Shown one piece after another: positions 1 through 10,341 of a DNA stretch of 64,000 nucleotides (the stretch's first letter is position 1; the number at the start of each line of letters is the position of its first letter). The stretch is taken from assembly GCA_963969345.1 (NCBI GenBank), contig OZ017769.1, positions 7,443,725-7,507,724 on the forward strand, given 5' to 3'. Both the position numbers and the translations under genes were made by a program. The notes under the pieces are model-generated. The model was not told where the DNA came from and ran no database searches. It saw only the letters and a list, made by a program, of their open reading frames with translations. This stretch comes from Turbatrix aceti (Eukaryota > Nematoda > Chromadorea > Rhabditida > Panagrolaimidae).

Positions 1-864
1 AGTTTCGGAGGGTGACCCTCCCTCCCCCGCTAAATTTAGCCCAAAGCACACAAACGCCAGAGGCGAGGTGCATATTATGAATTTTGACGCATACACGTGA
101 ACCATAGTTACACGTGCAATGGACCTGATACGGGTGGCGATACCAAAGAACGGACGATACAATCACCACCGGGAGAGGGGGGGGGTCAGCCGGTTATCAC
201 CCAACACGCTTCACACCACCACGATCATCATCATGGCCGCCTCGAGATGCATTCACGGGAAAAATTCAATTCAAAGCACAACCACAAAACAGCGAACGCG
301 AACAGAGTGATGATGATGCTACGATGCAGACCGATCAGACAACTATTTCCTACGATATGTCGGGATAGCCGCAGCCACAGCCACAACAGACGGCCGCCGA
401 CCGAGCTGGAACGAGCCCCTCAGCCAGTCGAAAAAATAAATACAAAGCAATACAAAAAACAAAAGACACATCAACATTTTTTACGGCCTGTCTTAAAAAA
501 CTCAAGCGTCAACTTGCCGGGACTAAAGTTTAGATTTTACTTGTTAATCAGTCACGTACCCGTCTGTCGTAAAAAAACTACGGTACAAAATCGTAAAACA
601 CAGAGACAGACAGGTCCAGTCTCGCGCAAATCTTACGCAAGACTACAGGGAGACTAACAATCACAGGCACAGGTAATGCCCGGAAAATTTTTCCTGAAAA
701 GTGCAAGCAATAAAAAGCCTCATAAAATTGAATGGAATTCAACGCGCGCTCGTTGGATCCTTTCACAGCGAAAGATTTTTTGCGCGCGAAAATTACGCAC
801 ACGAACAATTTTTATGCTTTGACTTGTACTGACCAATTGCTTTTTATATATCCTTTCTGGAGCC
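1..864. other. Upstream region, no gene seen
   Basis: The stretch before the primase gene shows no protein I can support. The longest open frame on the + strand (97-657) is low-complexity and rich in His, Arg and Gln, has no recognisable domain and no matching splice structure. The last few hundred bases presumably hold the promoter and 5' leader of the primase gene. Confidence 0.5.
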
Positions 865-3834
865 ATGGATTTGAAGCCCGCAGCGATGATGGTCAAGAAA
901 GCGGACCGATCTGTTATCGGGGTAGGCTTTGGGATGTTTTGACACTTTTGACCGGTTTTGTTTCTGTTTCAGTCAAGTCTGGAGACAGACCGCAATCACA
1001 ACCTCAGCCTCTACACGACGCCACCGATGGAGGTGATTTCGCTGGAGGAGTTTGAGGAGATGGGCAGGATGCGACTCAAGGTGCTGCGCAAGATTGAACA
1101 GCTCAACGAGAAGTACTCCAAGGGCAGCGAGGAATACGTCGAGGCTTTTAAAAAAGTATGGTTTATTCGTTTTTATATATGCAACTGGACGAACAATGCT
1201 TCAGGAAATCTCGCCGATAATGCCTCTGGCAACGGGCCGGTGTTTCAAAGAACAGCTGCCGGAAGCGAGGCGACATGACCGTATTTCGCATTTTATCCTG
1301 CGCATGGCGTTCTGCCAGTCCGCAGAGCAGGCTCGTTGGTTTCTACAACTCGAAATTGACCTGTTCAGGATGCGGTTTCGATTGGAGAAGGACAGCGACA
1401 AGCTCGATTTTCTCAGAGGGAATCAACTCGATCTGGAGCAGGTCTCTGTGGCCGAGAAAATAGAGCTGTCTTCTGCGTTGTCCCAGGCGAGTTCCATGAC
1501 CGAGGAAAAAGTCGCCGTCACGGATTTCTGGAAGGTGCACTTTTCCCGCGCGACCGAACTTGTGCGTGCTAGGAGGGTGCTGCTCCTGCACGGGTTCATC
1601 TACATCACGATCAACGAGCTCGCGGCAGTCGTCGCTTCGAGGCTCAGACTCATTATGAGCAAGTCGATGGCGGTGAGTAACAACCAACGCTTCCGGGTTG
1701 TTGGGGGGAGGAAAAACTCAGGTGACTCAGCTGGCGCTCATCCGCTTGCGTTCGTTCAAGAGGGGGGCTTTTCAATGCGGAAATGAATTATGAGTGGTTC
1801 TACACCAAGGCATAAAATCCGGCCGGCCGGCCGCAAAAGCCGGCACGGCCGGCCGGCCCCGGCCGGCTGCCGGCCGGCTTTACGATTCAAGGCCGGCCGA
1901 AAAAGCCGGGAAAAGCCGGAAAAAAATTCGAAAGTTGATTTTTTTCGAAAAAAGTATGATTTTCTGACGTTTTTGTGCTTCATTCGTCTTTTTTATTACT
2001 TTTCACGACAGGGGAATTTATTATTATGCATTTTTCCATAATATTAGGTTGTTTCCAAAAAAAAATTTTTTCTAAATTTGGTCAAATTTTGCGAAAATAA
2101 CCCTAAAATAAAGCATGAAAATTTTTTTCAAAAAATAGGCCGCGGCCGCGGCCGGCCCGGCTTCGGCCTGAAAATTTCGGCCGGCCGCAAGCCGGCCGGC
2201 GGCCTTATTTTTAGGCCGGTTTTATGCCTTGTTCTACACCCCACTTTAATTCATTTTTTTGCTCGTTACAATGCAATTCACGCGAGATGGTTCTTTTGTG
2301 GCTGGCTCTCTGATATTTGTATCGTAGCTCTGTGACGATACATACGTGCACGCAAAAGAATATCAGATCGTAAATTGTGAAGAAAAAAAAACACGTTGCT
2401 ATCAGTCTCCAACAATCTTTGTCTGCCATGTTTTTTTTCTGACGAATTCGACGATGCGACGAAGGATTCCCTGCAGCGCCAGATTTTATTATTCCTGGAC
2501 CAAGATCCAAGATCACTGACGTCAGACAAAGTTTTTTTTTCTAAAGAGCAGAGGAGGATTTGATTTTCGAGGACGCGGTGCACCGAGGAGGAGGAGGGGG
2601 GACAAAGAGCGCTCTCGGGATGGAGGGATTCCCGCAAATGCATGCATAATGCCTATTTTTAGCGGAGTGTGCTCTTTGGACCAATTTCGTGGCTTTTTAC
2701 GATACACATGATCTAGGGGAAGAACAGGGACGCCTCAGGGGTTGCAAAATCGGCGAAATATTCGAGTAACAGTATTGAGCATTTTTTGTAATTTAAAAAA
2801 ATTTGAAAACTTTTTTGTGCATTTTTTTATTTAAAAAAATGGAAAACTTAGTTTTTAATAAAAAAAATTACAAAATCCTTGAAAACAAAAAAAATAATTT
2901 TCTATTTAAAAATTTGAGCGTTGATTTTTTTTAAAAACAGTTTTTTTATTTAAAAAACATTTTTTTTTCAATTGAGTTTTTTTATGTAAAAATAGTTTTT
3001 TAAATTTTATTTGAAAAAAATACATTTAAAAAATTAAAAACCGTTTTAAAATTTTTTAAGCAAAAATCGTGAAAACTGAGTTTCAAATTTCAGCGAGAAG
3101 CGCAGGGTATCGCGTTCCTGCAAGAAGACGACCGTCTGCTGCCCCTGCTCAAGCGGATGGTGAAGGCGAGCTCCTCGAGCTACACCAAGCCCGCCCACCC
3201 CAACGAAATCACCCCCGAGATGGTCGACGACTTGGCGCGGACATCCTTCCCACCGTGCATGCGCTCCATCCACCACAGCCTGCGCCAGGACCACCACCTA
3301 CGTCACTTTGCCCGTCGGCAGTACGGCCTCTTCCTCAAAGACGCGGGCCTCAGCATGGAGAGCGCACTTTCCTTCTTCCGCGCCGAGTTTACCAAAAAAG
3401 TCGACCCAGACCGATTCGCCAAGGATTACGCGTACAACATCCGACACATGTACGGCAAGGAAGGCAGCCATCGCGAGGGGCGGGGCATGCCGTGCAGCAT
3501 GATCGTCAATAACAGCGTCCCGGGGGCACAGGATTGCCATGGATGCCCGTTCAAGCATTGTGAGCCGGATGTCCTGGCACAGAGACTCGAGGCCATGGGC
3601 ATCGGCAAGGACGACGTCCGGAAGGCTCTGGCCTACTCGAAAAGCAACCAATTCGACCGAGCGTGCACCCGTGTTTTCGAGGCCCAACATCGCATGGATG
3701 AGGGAGGTCTCGGGCAACTCATCACCCATCCAAACCAGTATTTCGACCTCTCAAGGCAAATCCACGCGGGAAAACGGACTGCGGCCTCTGCTACACACGA
3801 GATTCACGCTTCTGTGAAGCGGGAGGCCTCTTGA
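865..3834 (+). CDS. pri-2: DNA primase large subunit (PRI2)
   Basis: Regulatory, iron-sulfur subunit of the DNA polymerase alpha-primase complex; with the small catalytic subunit it makes the RNA primers for replication in the nucleus. Exons 865-921, 973-1155, 1256-1672 and 3094-3834, all phase 0, give 465 residues (human PRIM2 is 509). Family signatures include HDRISHFILRMAFCQS, the SFPPCMR segment, HHLRHFARRQYGLFLK, YAYNIRHMYGKEG and HPNQYF. The four cysteines that hold the 4Fe-4S cluster are all present, in FPPCM, GMPCS, CHGCPF and RACTR. The start was chosen because the short first exon begins with ATG and splices in phase 0 to the conserved second exon. Intron 3 is unusually long (1673-3093) because it holds a hAT-type MITE and an A/T-homopolymer tract. 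The C-terminal 20 residues are divergent. Confidence 0.93.
1806..2231. mobile_element. hAT-type MITE, copy 1
   Basis: A 426-bp non-autonomous element in intron 3 of the primase gene. Its ends are inverted, CAAGGCATAAAA at 1806 and TTTTATGCCTTG ending at 2231. They are flanked by a perfect 8-bp target duplication, TTCTACAC at 1798-1805 and 2232-2239, the size made by hAT transposases. Both subterminal regions carry arrays of the self-complementary word GGCCGGCC around an A/T-rich core, so a strand could fold into a hairpin. It has no coding capacity. A second copy lies at 15331-15640. Confidence 0.9.
2780..3060. repeat. A/T homopolymer-rich intron tract
   Basis: The 3' part of primase intron 3 is almost entirely runs of A or T (words such as TTTTTTATTTAAAAAA). 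It is low-complexity filler with no open frame; it ends at the acceptor before exon 4. Confidence 0.6.
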
Positions 3835-4092
3835 ACCCATTATTTGACCTCTGTAGTGCTTTTACGATCGATAAATGACTGTTGTGCTCGAAGAGACTCG
3901 ATTCGGTTGATTGCAGATTGTTTTTATTCTCGCGAACGAGCGAGACACGCATTTTATTCCCTCTGCACCCAGATCAGTTCATTCTTGTTTTTTGCGCTCG
4001 TCGACCTGTTTATCCATTTATTTTTCGTTTTTCGCTAGCCAACAACTCATTTGTCATCGTTTTTTGTAGTTTTTTGTCTGGTGCCAACAGCG

Positions 4093-6321
4093 ATGGCACG
4101 AGACGACATGGTTTACCGTACCGGCAAGCGCCACGCACACGCCCAGCAGCAGCAGCAACAACAACAACAGCAGGGTCAACGACTCCACGTCCCCTCTGCC
4201 GGGGGAGATGCGGTTTTCGTGGACAAAACATCCATCAACCTCGATGTCAACAAACTGCTTGCGAGCTCTTCGACCCCGAAGAAGCGACTCGACATCGAGC
4301 TCTCGAACAAGACGTGGGCCGAGGCGAGTACCGAATTCGACGCGGATTACAAACGCTTTGTTACCTCGCTTTTCCCTAACTTTGTCGAGACTCCCTTTGA
4401 GACCTCTGCGATGATCGAATTGGAGAACGTCTCTGTGAACGGCAGCTTCGACCTCTGCAAGTTTGAAAAAAGCTTCACGGGAACCGATCTTCAGTGCGAA
4501 TCGCCTGATATGCCGGTTGAAGATTTTCCTGTGAGTTTTGAGTTAGGGGGCCTAAAATTTGAGCTGGGATTACGGTCAAAACTCGACTTCAGACCGGACT
4601 CGACCCATAATTCCAGATTTTCGTGTCAGGAACCCAAAAATTTTGTGTTTGGGTTTCCGAAAACCCCAAAAAACGGTCATGAAAGTAACAAATTTTTTCG
4701 CAACAAAATTTTTATAAAACCATATTTTCGTTTCAAAAGCCTGTCAACTGACTTTCTGATCTTCTTTTTGGTATACAAAACTTCTGAACGGTCATTTTCA
4801 GCCTGGAACTCTCGAAACACACGAAGATGCCGAGCGCCGACTGAACGTGCACATCATCCGCTGGTTCAAGCAGCACCTCGACGACGGCAACGCCTTCGAG
4901 AACATGATGCGCGACTTCGTCAAGCTCAAGACTCTCCGACTTACCGCCGTCGACGTGCCCTTCATGTCCTACGAACTCGATTCGACGCGCAAGGAGACGT
5001 ACAAGGTAAACGCGAGTCGCATCAATCCGGAAGACTACCGGGGCATGAAGTTCGTCATCTGCGACCAGCCAACGTCCAGGTCGGCAGAGGACTTTTGGCG
5101 GCTCATTTGGAAGGTTTGTGAAAAAAATTCGTGGTGGAAGTCAAACATTCAAACTTTCGTTGCAGGAGCGAGCCCGCGCGATTGTCGCCTTGCAATTCAG
5201 TCCTCTTGAATGCCCCGGTGCCGACGATGAATACTGGCCCACCCGGCCGCATCAGAACATCCGCCACGGCGAGTTTGTGATCGTATTCCGCGGCAGTCGC
5301 TTCAAGAGTGGCTACATGTCCAACCTCGCTCCCCACGACGACCGTTACATCTACCGTACGACGACGCTCTCGGTGTACAATCTGCGAAAGGTGCGCTCGA
5401 CGATCTCGAATCCACCATCCATGCCGCCGCCGGGCGTCCGGATCTCCGACAGCCAGTTGGAGTGCTTCGAGAGTCACTACGTCAAGCACATCTGCTTCGA
5501 TCGCTGGCCCGACATCACGGTGCCCATTCCGTGGGCCGAGGCCAACACCCATGCGGGAGTGGCCCTCGTCCTGAGCGAGCACGTCCTCAAGCACGAGCTG
5601 CGTAATCACCAGCGCTTCCGGGGACCCGTCGTGCTGCACACGCCGACGGGATCTTCGAGGCCCATCTGTCTGGTCGCGCTCAAGCACTCTCTGGCTCGTC
5701 TTTTCTTTGACCGCATCATCGACGTTCCTGTGAGTTTTTTTTTAAGATCAGATCAGAGCGAACGTTTGCGTTCGTTCAAGAACAAAATTAAAATTTTTAA
5801 ACAAACAAAAATTGGGGCAATTTTTGGGTTACGGTGAAAAAATTGCTGTTTGACAAAAGTTAGCAAATAACATTCAGAAAATTTAGTTTTTTTTGTTTTT
5901 CTATAATACTTTGGGGAAGAAAATTTGGCACAATTGTCAAAAAAATTGTTCAATGTTCGTTTGTGTTCGTTCGCGAACACAGTCAAAAATGTTTACGTTC
6001 GTTCGATTGTCAAAATTTTCGTGCTCGTTCGTGAACGAAAAAAGCGGCTATCTCAATTTGAGCCTGTCTGGGTTACACGGTCGTTTTCAGGCCGCGGTCA
6101 TGAACGTGATCCGGCAGCGCAACATCGGCCACGTCTCCTCTTCGCAGTTCGTACTCCTAAACCTCCTCGTCATGGAAGAAGCGATCCGGCGCAACATGGT
6201 GCCCCAGACCTACCGCAGCAAGATCGACCGGCTCTGGGATGAGCTGATCAACTACATAGGCAGGAAGTGCGGCTTCGCCCTCGCCACGTTCTACCGCTCC
6301 CTGGTCCTGCTGACGCACTGA
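4093..6321 (+). CDS. Catalytically dead protein tyrosine phosphatase
   Basis: Single-domain classical PTP fold, 514 residues from exons 4093-4530, 4802-5113, 5166-5729 and 6091-6321 (all phase 0). The ATG at 4093 is followed by an 11-Gln run. PTP landmarks are present: the DVPFMSYELD and KVNASRI segments (the family's N-x-Y-I-N-A region), DFWRLIWK, and the WPD loop as RWPDITVP. The P-loop that should read HC-x5-R reads H-T-P-T-G-S-S-R, so the nucleophilic cysteine is threonine (codon ACG at 5640-5642). The invariant Arg and WPD Asp remain. From family knowledge, loss of this Cys abolishes phosphatase activity, so I infer a phosphotyrosine-binding or scaffold role. Open frame and splice sites are intact, arguing against a pseudogene. 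It lies 258 bp after the primase stop on the same strand. Confidence 0.85.
5730..6090. repeat. GTTCGTTCG-rich repeat in an intron
   Basis: Intron 3 of the pseudophosphatase gene carries several copies of GTTCGTTCG and its complement. They cluster near both ends (about 5760-5785 and 5955-6045) and leave partly self-complementary arms. It may be a decayed foldback element. I see no target duplication. Confidence 0.4.
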
Positions 6322-7199
6322 GGTCGGCTGCTGTGGGCTTCTTTTTTTTTGTGTGTGTTGGTTTTTCCCACCTCGTTACGCGTAGGCTTCATTGATCGGA
6401 CGAAGCTCTGTGTCGTCGCCTAATTGGTGGCCATGCACCGCTTCCGTGTCCGTATCCGTATCTCCCGTGCGACGAGGATTATTAAGATTTGTATGAGATT
6501 AAACAGACGCATTTTTGACAAGTACAATACGGAGGCTGTGGAATGTGAGTGGCGTCATCATCATGCCTGCTGTCGGCAGCATCGATAAAAGAATAAAGAC
6601 GCCGAAGTTTGTGTACACGCGCTCGCTCCGCTCCGGCTGCTATGCCGTCGAGCGGTCTGCGTCGCTATCGTTATCGGTGTGGTCGTGCTCGTGATCACCA
6701 GCGAGTACGGTAAGCTGGTCCTCAGCCGACGCGTCGGCGCAGAAGGAACTCCTTGTAGCGCTACAAATGACATTTTCTCACGTCAAGCATGCGTGACGCC
6801 GTTTGTTTCTTTTGAGAAGCGGTTTCGGGTTGGTTTTTACGTTTTGCACCTGTCAGTCCATGGCAGTGTTCCATTTTGAAAAAAAAGCGACTCCAACCTT
6901 TGACCCAGAGTCAGAATCGAAAATGCACTCTTTTGACTATGAATTCACTCATTTTGACCGCAATTTGGTCCAAAATAATTTTTTTACAGAAAAACACCAA
7001 AAAGTAGGCAAATTCTAGAATCCATGAATTTTGAACAACAAATACTCAAAATTGATAAAAATAGTGAATTTGGTTACCCCAAAAAAGATACATTTTCTTC
7101 AAAAATAGTCGCGACTCTTCAGAGTCGACTTTAAAAAAAAAATGGACTCCGGATTTCAGCTTTCGATTTTGAGTCAAAGGTCAACGGTGAACATTTCAG
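6322..7199. other. Region upstream of the sulfotransferase exons, with a dispersed repeat
   Basis: The first sulfotransferase exon that I can fix starts at 7200, so its 5' end should lie here. Around 6630-6712 one frame encodes a hydrophobic signal-anchor-like stretch (VAIVIGVVVLVITSEY) before a consensus donor at 6713, but no ATG precedes it in frame. It may be the membrane anchor exon. The part 6886-7190 is a dispersed repeat shared with introns at 43.5 and 63.3 kb. Confidence 0.4.
6886..7190 (+). repeat. Intronic dispersed repeat, copy A
   Basis: This copy holds the segment TGAATTTTGAACAA, then ACTCAAAATTGAT, a TTACCCC/CAAAAAAG block, and the palindrome AGTCGCGACT followed by TTCAGAGTCGACTT. 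The same order is found at 63265-63540 and, inverted, at 43490-43660. It looks like a short non-autonomous element whose ends carry GACTCCGGA or CGGAGTCGAAG words. I could not define the target duplication. Confidence 0.65.
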
Positions 7200-7993
7200 G
7201 TAGCCCCGAAGTACGGCCTCAACTTCTGTGCCATCGAAAAAAACTTTTCAACAATGCTGACTGCGATTGCGTGCTTTTTGTACAACGAAAAGGCCTATCG
7301 CGCTTCAAACCGAACTTTCAAAGACGAAGATTTCCACCACCGTTTCTGTGGCTCTAAAAACGAGGCACACGGCGTTCCACATGTGCTGAAAAAGTTTGGA
7401 AACAAGGTGGAATGGGCGCATATCGCCGTCGTTCGTGACCCGATCGAGCGGTTTATCTCTGGTTTCACTGACAAATGCCTTATGTGGGTTTTTTTTGCGG
7501 GAAGCTTTCACAGAAGCTGTTTGATTTCAGTGAACGCAGATGGAAGCACCACGTCCACGAGTGCAACGGTTGCAAGACAAACGTGACGTGCTTCGTCGAG
7601 CAAGAATACGATCGCATGGTGGCGAGGTCGCGCGGAGTCGCGGTCAACTCCTTCGATGACCGGCATTTTTTTCCTCAGACGTGGCGCTGCAACTTTGACA
7701 AATTCTTTCCTGAATTTGAGTTTCTGCATTACAGTAGCCGCCATCCGGAGTCCTTTTTCAAGGCGTTCTACGATCGTCTCCGGGAGCACGGTGTCAAGGA
7801 ATCGGCGCTCGCTTTCATCCGCGGCCAGGTAGAAGCCGGTCGAACCGAGCACTCCACGGTCAGCAGCGAGCAGCGCCGAATTGTTGAGCAGACCATCGCG
7901 GACAGCGAATACGTGCGGGACTTGCTGACCAAGATGTACTACCATGATTTTGTTGTTTTCAATTTCACGTTGCCAAACGAACGTAAAAGCTAG
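7200..7993 (+). CDS. Carbohydrate sulfotransferase, nematode type (5' end missing)
   Basis: Type II Golgi enzyme of the Sulfotransfer_2 family, expected to move sulfate from PAPS to glycan hydroxyls. Exons 7200-7483 and 7531-7993 join in phase (CTT AT|T). The 5'-phosphosulfate loop is in CAIEKNFSTMLTAI and the 3'-phosphate site in VVRDPIERFISGF, both in the order and spacing of the nematode family. A Cys-rich block (HECNGCKTNVTCF) and the C-terminal segment YYHDFVVFNF are also family-typical. The N-terminal cytosolic tail and membrane anchor are not resolved: the candidate anchor exon near 6630-6712 has no in-frame ATG. An acceptor 4 bp further in (after GTAG) would give YAPKYG, which also suits the family. 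It ends 158 bp before the stop of the next gene, which faces it. Confidence 0.85.
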
Positions 7994-8151
7994 TTAGTAC
8001 ACGCAGGGTTCATTTATTAAAACAAGGTTCATTCAAAATGTATTTATGTACACGGGCAGGATAATAAGTAAGTACAAAAAACTACATGGGTGGATACAGA
8101 CTGACCTCAGGCCATAACTGATAGGAATAATACAAACAAACGACGCTGGAT

Positions 8152-9141
8152 TCACTGGAGACTGCGGTAGGGCTTGGTGAGCCCGACGTAGACCGTCGAG
8201 TCGCCGCGATGGATGCAGCACGCCACGGGCAGCGTCGTGAGCGGCAGCGTACACGCGGACTCGCCGAGACAGAGCAGTCCGTTGCGGACCATCGACCAGC
8301 CGTAGAAGCCCTCGGTGAAGCTGAAGATGACCTTGGCGACCGGAGCGAAGGAGGCCGTCTGCATGAATGTGAACACCGAATCCGTCGACGCGCCAAAGAC
8401 GTAGAAGAGCTCCAGATTGCACGCGTGTTCCAGCACGGTGTACACGACGGCATCGGTCGGTCGGAGACGATAGCTGCAGACAAAGCGACGCACCGTGCCG
8501 AGGTGTTGCAGAGCATCGACGAGCGCCGACTCAGGGATGGCGTCGTCAAAGCCGTGGCGGTTGCTCAGCAGTCCAACGGAGGTCGCACGGGGCGCGGCAG
8601 CGATGACCCGCGCTAGGAGGTAGGGGGGCAGGCGATGGACCACGAGCTTTTCCACCGACTCGAGTCCGTCTGCCATGAGGCCCCAAAGCCTACGGGCTGT
8701 CAGTTCAGCAGCTTCGTTGCGAGACACGTCAAAATCAACGACGACAGACTGGGTAGGATGCGTGTGAAGCCAGAAGTCAAAAAAAGCCCCGAAATCGTCT
8801 GTTAACTTGTGGGCTGCCGTGGGAGCGATGGCGACGTCGAGGTGGGTGGCGGCGTTGCGGGAGAGCGCCTGCGGGTCCGACGATTGCTCGGAATCAAAGG
8901 TGTCGACGCCTTCGACGAGGTCAGCCACGAAGCTGCCGCACGCGGAAACGGTCACCCTCGTCGCGATGCAGGGCACCGGTCGGAGGGATCGTCGACGGTC
9001 TGCGAGGTACGCGCAGTCACCGCTGAGACCACGGAAGACGGAAACCGACCGCGCGGAGAGGACGTCGACGATTCGCTCTTTGACGAGCCATGGCAAAGAT
9101 TCCCAGTCGAATGCCCGACTTGACGACGCTGAACACGGCAT
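8152..9141 (-). CDS. F-box-like protein
   Basis: Intronless 329-residue protein. The N-terminal 40 residues (WESLPWLVKERIVDVLSARSV, continuing into FRGLSGDCAYLADRR) match the pattern of an F-box: a LP-x5-I-hydrophobic start, an amphipathic helix and a second helix with conserved aromatic and Leu positions. The rest resembles the variable substrate-binding region of nematode F-box proteins, with periodic Leu/Val but no clear FBA or FTH signature that I can name. By family, such proteins bind SKP1 and present substrates to a cullin ubiquitin ligase. The start is the first ATG after an in-frame A/T-rich leader. The F-box call rests on a short pattern, so the function is only probable. Confidence 0.6.
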   Translation of the reverse strand: MPCSASSSRAFDWESLPWLVKERIVDVLSARSVSVFRGLSGDCAYLADRRRSLRPVPCIATRVTVSACGSFVADLVEGVDTFDSEQSSDPQALSRNAATHLDVAIAPTAAHKLTDDFGAFFDFWLHTHPTQSVVVDFDVSRNEAAELTARRLWGLMADGLESVEKLVVHRLPPYLLARVIAAAPRATSVGLLSNRHGFDDAIPESALVDALQHLGTVRRFVCSYRLRPTDAVVYTVLEHACNLELFYVFGASTDSVFTFMQTASFAPVAKVIFSFTEGFYGWSMVRNGLLCLGESACTLPLTTLPVACCIHRGDSTVYVGLTKPYRSLQ

Positions 9142-10341
9142 TTTTTCGAAGAATATCTGGAAAAAATAAAAAAAGTTGATTGTGGACCAAATGAACCCCA
9201 GCAAGTGAAAAACACGCGAAGTTGATATTCTAACACTTTCAATGACTAGGCGGAGCGATCACGAGCACGAACTACCGGTATAAGCTGTGACAGAAGGCCA
9301 TTTAGCGCATTCGCCGCCGGCAGCGTTTATCGACCCAACAAAGCAGACCAAGAGCTGCAAAGAAAGCGTCGTTCGTTATGGCGATGTTCACTTTCCCCCT
9401 AACTGCATGGTGACAAAAAAACAAGTCCGCCAGCGCAGCAGGGACAGGTGAGCTGCGGAACCGGCCTTGGGGACGCTCCAGGGGACGACAATGCACGTGA
9501 GGAAAAGAAAAAAGAAAACAGTGTGTCGGCGAGCCTAGCCCTATAATCATCATCAGCGCCCGATCGATAACACAACCGCCGCAGCAGCAGCGATGGTGAT
9601 CAAGCACCACCAACAACCTCGCCTGCCTGGTCGATCACACCGCACGGGAGAGAAAGTCCGACGACTGCTGCCCCCGAGCACAGAGCGATCGGTCGTGTTG
9701 TGTTTGCTGTTGTTTACGAGCAGTCGTCCCGGCGCATGCGTGACCAGGGGCACCCGATGGACACGCCCTGTTGGCTTCTGACGAGATAGACGTCATTCTG
9801 ATCGACTTTTCTGGAAACAAAGACAGGAAAAAGCCAGAAAAAAAGAGTTAGCGCCACTGGGGGCAACTGATGACTGGCCCAGTCAGGTGGGGATCTGCAC
9901 GTAGCCCCGGGTTATCTGATCCCAACCAGCCACCGGCAAACATGCAAAAGTCACTGACGCACCGCACCGTCGGACATCCGTGGCTCGGTGACTTTTTCCT
10001 GTCATACGGCAGGACCCGTGAGAGACCACTCCGACCGGTCGTGATCGTGCTCGTGCGTTGGTTGTTTCCATACAGGTAAAGAAGGGAACGTTGCGTGACA
10101 AAAACACCAAAACAGACCAAAACAAGAGAAATCGACGAACAAAAACAAGAAAAATCGTGGCAGGATACCGAACAAAACAAAGAAATTCTTGTCGGGAGAC
10201 AGACAAAAACGAGTCATTTCGTTCCGGGAGTTTCAAATTCCAGAGAAAACGTGAGAGAACAAAAAAGGTTCGCCTGAAATCAAGTAGACAGGTACGAAGC
10301 GACAGAAATCAACTGACAAGAAAAATCGTTTGAACAAGAAG
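9142..10341. other. Intergenic region, no gene seen
   Basis: This 1.2 kb lies between the divergent F-box-like and BTB-kelch genes, so it should hold both promoters. Open frames here are short, overlap on both strands and lack splice context or recognisable motifs. The part 10080-10330 is purine-rich (ACAAAA and GAAAA words). Confidence 0.5.

Noticed and set aside
97..657. 186-residue open frame on the + strand
   Set aside because: Low-complexity composition, no motif, no splice context and no homologous pattern; open frames of this length are expected by chance at this base composition.
1820..2230. GGCCGGCC arrays considered as a CRISPR-like or tandem array
   Set aside because: There are no regular spacers, the units are self-complementary, and a second copy with target duplications shows it is a MITE.
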